From Rhizobium vallis (GTDB lineage Bacteria; Pseudomonadota; Alphaproteobacteria; Rhizobiales; Rhizobiaceae), in the NCBI RefSeq assembly GCF_003985155.1, contig NZ_ML133687.1, positions 899,144 through 963,143 of the forward strand: a stretch of DNA of 64,000 bases, in the 5' to 3' direction. The notes beneath the pieces were generated by a model. That model was not told the origin of the DNA and did no database searches. It worked only from the letters and a program-made list of their open reading frames with translations. Shown piece after piece: positions 62,185-64,000 of the stretch (the stretch's first letter is position 1; every line of letters starts with the position of its first letter). A program made the translations under genes and the position numbers.

Positions 62185-63705
62185 ATGGTTGAATCAGAAG
62201 CCCAGGGGCGCCTTCCGGGGATCGCCCCGGTCTCCGTGGTCGACATTGGATCGAATTCCATTCGTCTGGTCGTCTACGAAGGCTTGTCCCGTTCGCCCAC
62301 CATCCTCTTCAACGAAAAGGTCCTTTGCGGCCTCGGCAAGGGCATAGCCCTCACCGGTAAGATGGATGAGGAGAGCGTCGGCCGGGCTCTGGCTGCGTTG
62401 CATCGTTTCAAGGCTCTGTCCGATCAGGCGCGCGCTTCGACCATGTATGTTCTGGCGACGGCGGCCGCGCGCGAGGCGAGCAACGGTCCTGATTTTATTC
62501 ATCAGGCCGAGACGATCCTGCAGCGCCATGTCCGCGTGCTGTCAGGCGAGGAGGAAGCGAAATTCGCCTCGCTCGGCATCATCAGCGGCTTCTTCAATCC
62601 CGATGGGATTGCCGGCGACCTCGGCGGCGGTTCGCTTGAACTGATCGACATCAAGGGCAAGGAGGTCGGCAAGGGCATTACCCTGCCGCTCGGCGGACTG
62701 CGCCTGTCGGAATATGCCGGCGGTTCGCTTTCCAAGGCCAGAACCTTTGCCCGCAAGCAGGTGAAAACCGCAAAATTGCTGGCGAAAGGCGAGGGGCGCA
62801 CTTTCTACGCCGTCGGCGGCACCTGGCGAAATATCGCCAAGCTGCATATGGAGATCACCAATTATCCGCTGCATATGATGCAGGGTTATGAAGTGTCGCT
62901 CGAAGCAATCATGCTGTTTCTCGAACAGGTGGCGACCGCGCGCGATTCCAAGGAGCCGGCGCTGCTGGCCGTTTCCAAACACCGCCGTTCGCTGCTGCCT
63001 TTCGGCGCCGTCGCCATGAAAGAAGTGCTGAGCGCGATGAAGCCGTCGGTGATTTCCTTCTCTGCGCAGGGTGTGCGCGAGGGCTATCTTTATTCGCTGC
63101 TGTCGGAGTCCGAACGCCGCCTCGATCCGCTGCTTGCAGCCGCCGGCGAACTGGCGATTCTGCGTGCCCGTTCACCGGAGCATGCCCGTGAACTGGCGGA
63201 ATGGACCGGCCGCATGATGCCACTGTTCGGCGTTCAGGAAACCGAAGAGGAGAGCCGCTATCGCCAGGCTGCCTGTCTGCTGGCCGATATCAGTTGGCGC
63301 GCCCATCCCGACTATCGCGGCCTGCAGGCGCTGAACGTCATCGCCCACTCCTCCTTTGTCGGCATCAGCCATCCAGGCCGCGCCTTCATCGCGCTCACCA
63401 ATTATTACCGTTTCGAGGGTCTGCACGACGACGGCGCCACCGGCCCACTGGCGCAGATCGCCACGGCCCCGCTGATCGACCGGGCCAAGCTGCTCGGCGG
63501 CATGCTGCGTGTCGTCTATCTCTTTTCAGCGTCGATGCCCGGGATCGTCAGAAACCTGACCTTCCGCAAATCGTCTAACCCGGATTTCGACCTCGAATTC
63601 GTCGTGCCCCCGGAGTACCGCGACTTTGCCGGCGAACGCCTGGACGGCCGCCTGCAGCAGCTGTCGAAGCTTACGAACAAGCGGCTGGCGTTTCGGTTCG
63701 AGTAG
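62185..63705 (+). CDS. ppx: Exopolyphosphatase / GppA family phosphatase Ppx
   Basis: Cleaves terminal phosphates from polyphosphate, or pppGpp, and so opposes Ppk. It has 506 residues. The ASKHA ATPase-fold motifs VVDIGSNSIRLVVYEGL (about 18-34) and GDLGGGSLELIDI (about 146-158) and the nucleotide Ser/Lys positions fit. AVGGTWRNIAKLH is a family block near the middle. The C-terminal HD-like domain (about 330-506) includes NVIAHSSFVGISHPGRAFIAL. The gene is co-transcribed with ppk, 12 bp apart. A copy of the palindromic element follows its stop within 60 bp. Confidence 0.95.
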   Translation: MVESEAQGRLPGIAPVSVVDIGSNSIRLVVYEGLSRSPTILFNEKVLCGLGKGIALTGKMDEESVGRALAALHRFKALSDQARASTMYVLATAAAREASNGPDFIHQAETILQRHVRVLSGEEEAKFASLGIISGFFNPDGIAGDLGGGSLELIDIKGKEVGKGITLPLGGLRLSEYAGGSLSKARTFARKQVKTAKLLAKGEGRTFYAVGGTWRNIAKLHMEITNYPLHMMQGYEVSLEAIMLFLEQVATARDSKEPALLAVSKHRRSLLPFGAVAMKEVLSAMKPSVISFSAQGVREGYLYSLLSESERRLDPLLAAAGELAILRARSPEHARELAEWTGRMMPLFGVQETEEESRYRQAACLLADISWRAHPDYRGLQALNVIAHSSFVGISHPGRAFIALTNYYRFEGLHDDGATGPLAQIATAPLIDRAKLLGGMLRVVYLFSASMPGIVRNLTFRKSSNPDFDLEFVVPPEYRDFAGERLDGRLQQLSKLTNKRLAFRFE

Positions 63706-63757
63706 GGTAGGCATCTTTACGGCGGGATATTTTGAGCGCGCCGTCCCGCCGCCCTTC

Positions 63758-63878
63758 CTCATTCCTGTGCTCGTCACAGGAATCGAGCCACCGCGCGTCC
63801 GCGCGGAGAATGACAGAAGAGTCTCTCGCGCCCAAGGACTTGGGCGCACTGGATTCCTGTGACGAGCACAGGAATGAG
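63758..63878. repeat. Cloverleaf palindromic element, copy B (RIME-like)
   Basis: A 27-bp perfect outer inverted repeat (63758-63784 against 63852-63878) encloses CCGCGCG/CGCGCGG and GCGCCCAAG/CTTGGGCGC hairpins. It is about 80% or more alike to copy A at 43196-43337. At one stem position copy A has T-A and copy B C-G, a pairing-preserving change. Confidence 0.75.
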
Positions 63879-63893
63879 CGACTATCTGGTGTG

Positions 63894-64000
63894 TCAAGTT
63901 GCATATTGGAATTCCCTTCGCGCGTCTCGTGCTTTTGCGTTGAGAATGACGAGGAGCTTTCTGGCGAGGGCAATGCGGATGACCATTTTCGGCTTGCCTG
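63894..64000 (-). pseudogene. C-terminal end of an IS110-type transposase (cut by window edge)
   Basis: On the minus strand the last 35 codons of an open frame read GKPKMVIRIALARKLLVILN followed by AKARDARREFQYAT and a stop at 63894-63896. The ending, a conserved Gly-Lys-Pro followed by a basic helix and ARKLLVILNA, is that of IS110-family transposases as I know them. The rest lies beyond base 64000, so I cannot say if the gene is intact. It would be the 3' end of the element. The stop is 16 bp past copy B of the palindrome. It is called a pseudogene only because of truncation by the window. Confidence 0.55.

Noticed and set aside
63725..63752. GGCGGGA/TCCCGCC dyad past ppx as terminator
   Set aside because: The 7-bp stem has a loop of about 16 bases and no T run, so it is not a convincing intrinsic terminator.

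Overview
The window is chromosomal DNA from an alpha-proteobacterium of the Rhizobium group, most likely the R. etli / R. leguminosarum clade. This rests on the gene order (fabD-fabG-acpP-fabF-mltG-yicC-gmk facing rsmA-pdxA-surA-lptD-lptG-lptF; alr-radA-cvpA-purF; rpsF-rpsR-DUF2232-rplI-dnaB), a RopB-type outer membrane protein, HdaA, high GC, and palindromic intergenic elements of the rhizobial mosaic type. Almost every base lies in or next to a recognisable gene. I see no rRNA or tRNA gene, no CRISPR array and no prophage.

Layout. 1-11 kb: housekeeping genes on the minus strand (purF fragment, cvpA, radA, alr, dnaB, rplI, DUF2232, rpsR, rpsF). Plus-strand export modules interrupt them: a LysE/RhtB exporter and an AraC regulator with azlCD. 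11-13.6 kb: an aldo/keto reductase and an unrecognised protein with weak resemblance to capsule glycosyltransferases. 13.7-20.3 kb: fatty-acid synthesis, then mltG, yicC and gmk. 20.3-28.7 kb, minus strand: rsmA, pdxA, a SurA-like chaperone, LPS transport genes lptD/lptG/lptF and a PAP2 phosphatase. 28.9-40.6 kb: pepA-holC, then mixed single genes (GrpB, a sugar dehydrogenase, prolyl oligopeptidase, polysaccharide deacetylase, ABC-F, a degenerate GGDEF protein, DinB, GST, ndk). 40.7-47.2 kb: a lipoprotein, a CGNR zinc-finger regulator divergent from a lone LivH-type permease, then moaE, moaD, pgsA, uvrC and a FolM-like reductase. 47.5-54.7 kb: ropB, GST, rlmJ, a molybdopterin oxidoreductase coupled to a NUDIX hydrolase, and a PadR/FAD-monooxygenase pair. 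54.9-63.7 kb: a lone phnM, purN-purM, an AI-2E family permease overlapping hdaA, and ppk-ppx. The right edge cuts what looks like the end of an IS110-type transposase gene.

The best leads are in control DNA rather than in new protein families. (1) A perfect 13-bp inverted repeat between the CGNR regulator and the permease contains back-to-back TATAAT boxes, and the regulator mRNA looks leaderless. (2) A 17-bp motif is duplicated upstream of the AraC gene and of azlC, with 16 of 17 bases matching. (3) Two copies of a cloverleaf-shaped palindromic element occur, one inside the moaD-moaE unit and one beside the transposase end, with a compensatory base-pair change between copies. (4) Likely PhoB boxes precede the lone phnM and ppk-ppx, which points to phosphate control of both. 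None of these was tested by a search or alignment; all are readings of the sequence.
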